DNA of 64,000 nt from Salvator merianae. Lineage: Eukaryota > Chordata > Lepidosauria > Squamata > Teiidae. The DNA is taken from the NCBI GenBank assembly GCA_003586115.2, contig QVOM02000029.1:29501429-29565428 (forward strand), read 5' to 3'. The notes under the pieces were generated by a model. It worked only from the letters and a program-made list of their open reading frames with translations. It was not told the DNA's origin and made no database searches. Shown here one piece after another: positions 62,641 to 64,000 of this stretch. The position numbers and the translations under genes were made by a program. Each line of letters starts with the position of its first letter. Within the stretch, counting starts at the first letter, position 1.

Positions 62641-63146
62641 AGGAGCAGCTTGGAGATGGTAGCATGTGGCAGCCACATGTGCCACCCACCTCTAATCCAC
62701 GTTAAAGGCTAGAAAACCTTTTAATGTGGATGGAAACACTACAGCCCTTTCTACAGAAGCACACATGAGCTTCGAGGCCAGGCTCTGAAGCAAGGAACAA
62801 CTTCCTAGCCTCAGAGCCTCTGGGGGACACATTTCAGTGGTATGCTTTGATACAATACTGAAAGGCATCTCGCACTAGTCTCAAATATGGGAGGCGTGAT
62901 TTCTGCATGCCTCTTGTGTTCTGGACCAGGACCCACTGGCCTGTCAATGAACTTGTTTAAATGGGTCTACTGGCGATCCTGATCAGGGCCTCCCTGAGCA
63001 GGATCACACTCCCACTCCATCTAATGCAGATAGAGCATACCAGCAGGGGGCAGGACCTCACTGTGGAGACTCCTGATCAGGATTAAAGGTAAGTGCAGAA
63101 AGGGCCTACATGTGGCAGCTACTACCGCAAAGCTGCTTTTGAGCCA
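62641..63146. mobile_element. hairpin MITE, copy C, split by an insertion
   Basis: The left arm (AGCAGCTTGGAGATGGTAGC) and right arm (CAGCTACTACCGCAAAGCTG) pair. The right arm starts only after the nested element ends at 63106. Removing the insert and one TAC restores the copy A layout (GGATGGAAACACTAC then ATGTGGCAGC). Confidence 0.7.
62743..63106. mobile_element. PIF/Harbinger-like element, 364 bp, nested
   Basis: The left end AGCCCTTTCTACAGAAGC and right end GTAAGTGCAGAAAGGGCC are flanked by TAC on both sides (62740-62742, 63107-63109). Interior GCATGCCTCTTGTGTTCTGG matches the 21.4-kb copy. It sits inside hairpin copy C. Confidence 0.82.
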
Positions 63147-63149
63147 TTT

Positions 63150-64000
63150 TTTTTACTTGCATGTGGGTTGACATAAATATTGACATAGTTATTGACATAC
63201 AAAGCCAAAGAAGCAAACTGAAAAAGAAATAGGTATATGTTTGAATATTGGCCTCTGATTAAGGGTCAGTTTGTTCATTAATTGTAGATGTTAATTCTGT
63301 TTTTAATTTATGGTATACTTTTAAAACCTTTGCTTTGTTCTTACTAGAAAACAACAATGTGATTTTTTTTTTGAAGGCCATTAACCTAAATCAGCTGCTG
63401 CTACTAGGGATCTGGTTTGCTATTCTGAGAGCTGCTATTGGAAAACAATACAGTATTGACATCGCCTCTAAGAGGGAAAAGGAAATCACGGTCATGGTTT
63501 TTAAAAAAAGCTGTGCAAAGGCAGAAACTCATGCACCATTCTTTTACCAACAGATAGCAGCTCTGCACCAACTCCAGAATGCCTCTTTAGAATCAGACAA
63601 TTTTCCCTTCAATAAAATGGTCCACATCCTAGAGAAGATGAAACCTGCAATCCAAGGAGAAAGGAGCAGCATATAAGCGTTCCCTCTCCTCTGAAAGATG
63701 ATGCTAGTATTGGCTGTCAAAAGCACTTAGAAAAATGCTGCACAGCCTTACCATCTAACCCATTTTGGCCACTATTCCCTTAGCAAGTAGGCATATAGAC
63801 TCAATTACAACAATTACAACAGCAATGAAAATCTCACTGGCAGACCTAAAAATGATCGCAGAAGACTGAAGGAAGTCAATCCATATGGTCATCGGGACTA
63901 GATGGCATTGATTATGTCTAGAAGCACTGGCAAATTCTTCAGGCGGCACATGGTAGTCAATATAGCCACTAACGGGTGCACAGTTTAGCAGCATGCATTT
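63150..64000. other. intron 1, nothing recognised
   Basis: Unique sequence to the window end. The 113-codon frame at 63335-63676 starts in an AT-rich stretch and has no domain I can name. Confidence 0.45.

Larger units (their letters stand above)
59409..64000 (-). other. ZFPM2: ZFPM2 intron 1, 3' part (continues out of the window)
   Basis: This is the intron upstream of exon 2. Its acceptor is preceded by a T-rich stretch (TTTGTTTATTTTTTAAAG). Exon 1, which should encode the start codon and NuRD-binding peptide, is not present up to 64000. It holds several inverted-repeat elements at 59.7-60.2 kb and 61.1-63.15 kb and otherwise AT-rich sequence without recognised content. Confidence 0.85.

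Noticed and set aside
1..64000. CRISPR array, bacterial operon, integron or phage-like system
   Set aside because: No spaced direct repeats, compact genes or ribosome binding sites. Intron-exon structure and LINE/SINE content show a vertebrate nuclear genome.

Overview
The window looks like vertebrate nuclear DNA, most likely from a squamate reptile. This rests on the decayed L2-, CR1- and L1-like LINE pieces, a degenerate tRNA-derived SINE, hAT elements ending in TAGGGATGTGCAC, and spliceosomal introns of tens of kilobases. A gecko is possible, but the sequence alone does not fix the species. Nothing is prokaryotic: no operons, ribosome binding sites or CRISPR arrays.

Only two protein-coding segments are supported. 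Both are on the minus strand and belong to one gene, ZFPM2 (FOG2), the GATA-factor cofactor. Exon 2 is at 59250-59408 and exon 3 at 25883-25984. Each has correct AG/GT borders, is flanked by phase-1 introns on both sides and has a length divisible by three. The intron between them is 33,265 bp. The window also holds at least 4.6 kb of intron 1 (59409-64000) and at least 25.9 kb of intron 3 (1-25882). These exons encode the acidic linker between the N-terminal NuRD-binding motif (exon 1, outside the window) and the PR-like and zinc-finger region (later exons, outside the window).

The rest is intron filled with layered transposon remains. (1) A large set of short inverted-repeat elements ends in GGGCC-TTTCTGCAC or GGGCCTKTTCGCAC, often with 3-bp target duplications. 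They resemble PIF/Harbinger MITEs, with about twenty copies or fragments. (2) There are three clear hAT-type elements, at 22636-23717, 37230-37450 and 57084-57282, each with an 8-bp duplication. (3) A hairpin family is present at about 1409, 61725 and 62641. (4) L2-like LINE pieces lie in both orientations (27-32 kb, 39 kb, 43-46 kb, 48-49 kb), with CR1-like pieces and one decayed L1 (55.8-57 kb). Nested insertions give a relative order of events.

The most interesting non-repeat signal is a compact cluster of four WGATAR sites beside an octamer motif at 19145-19194, in intron 3 of a gene whose product binds GATA factors. A homeodomain-site-rich AT block at 14,760-14,900 is a weaker candidate element. 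No other gene was recognised.
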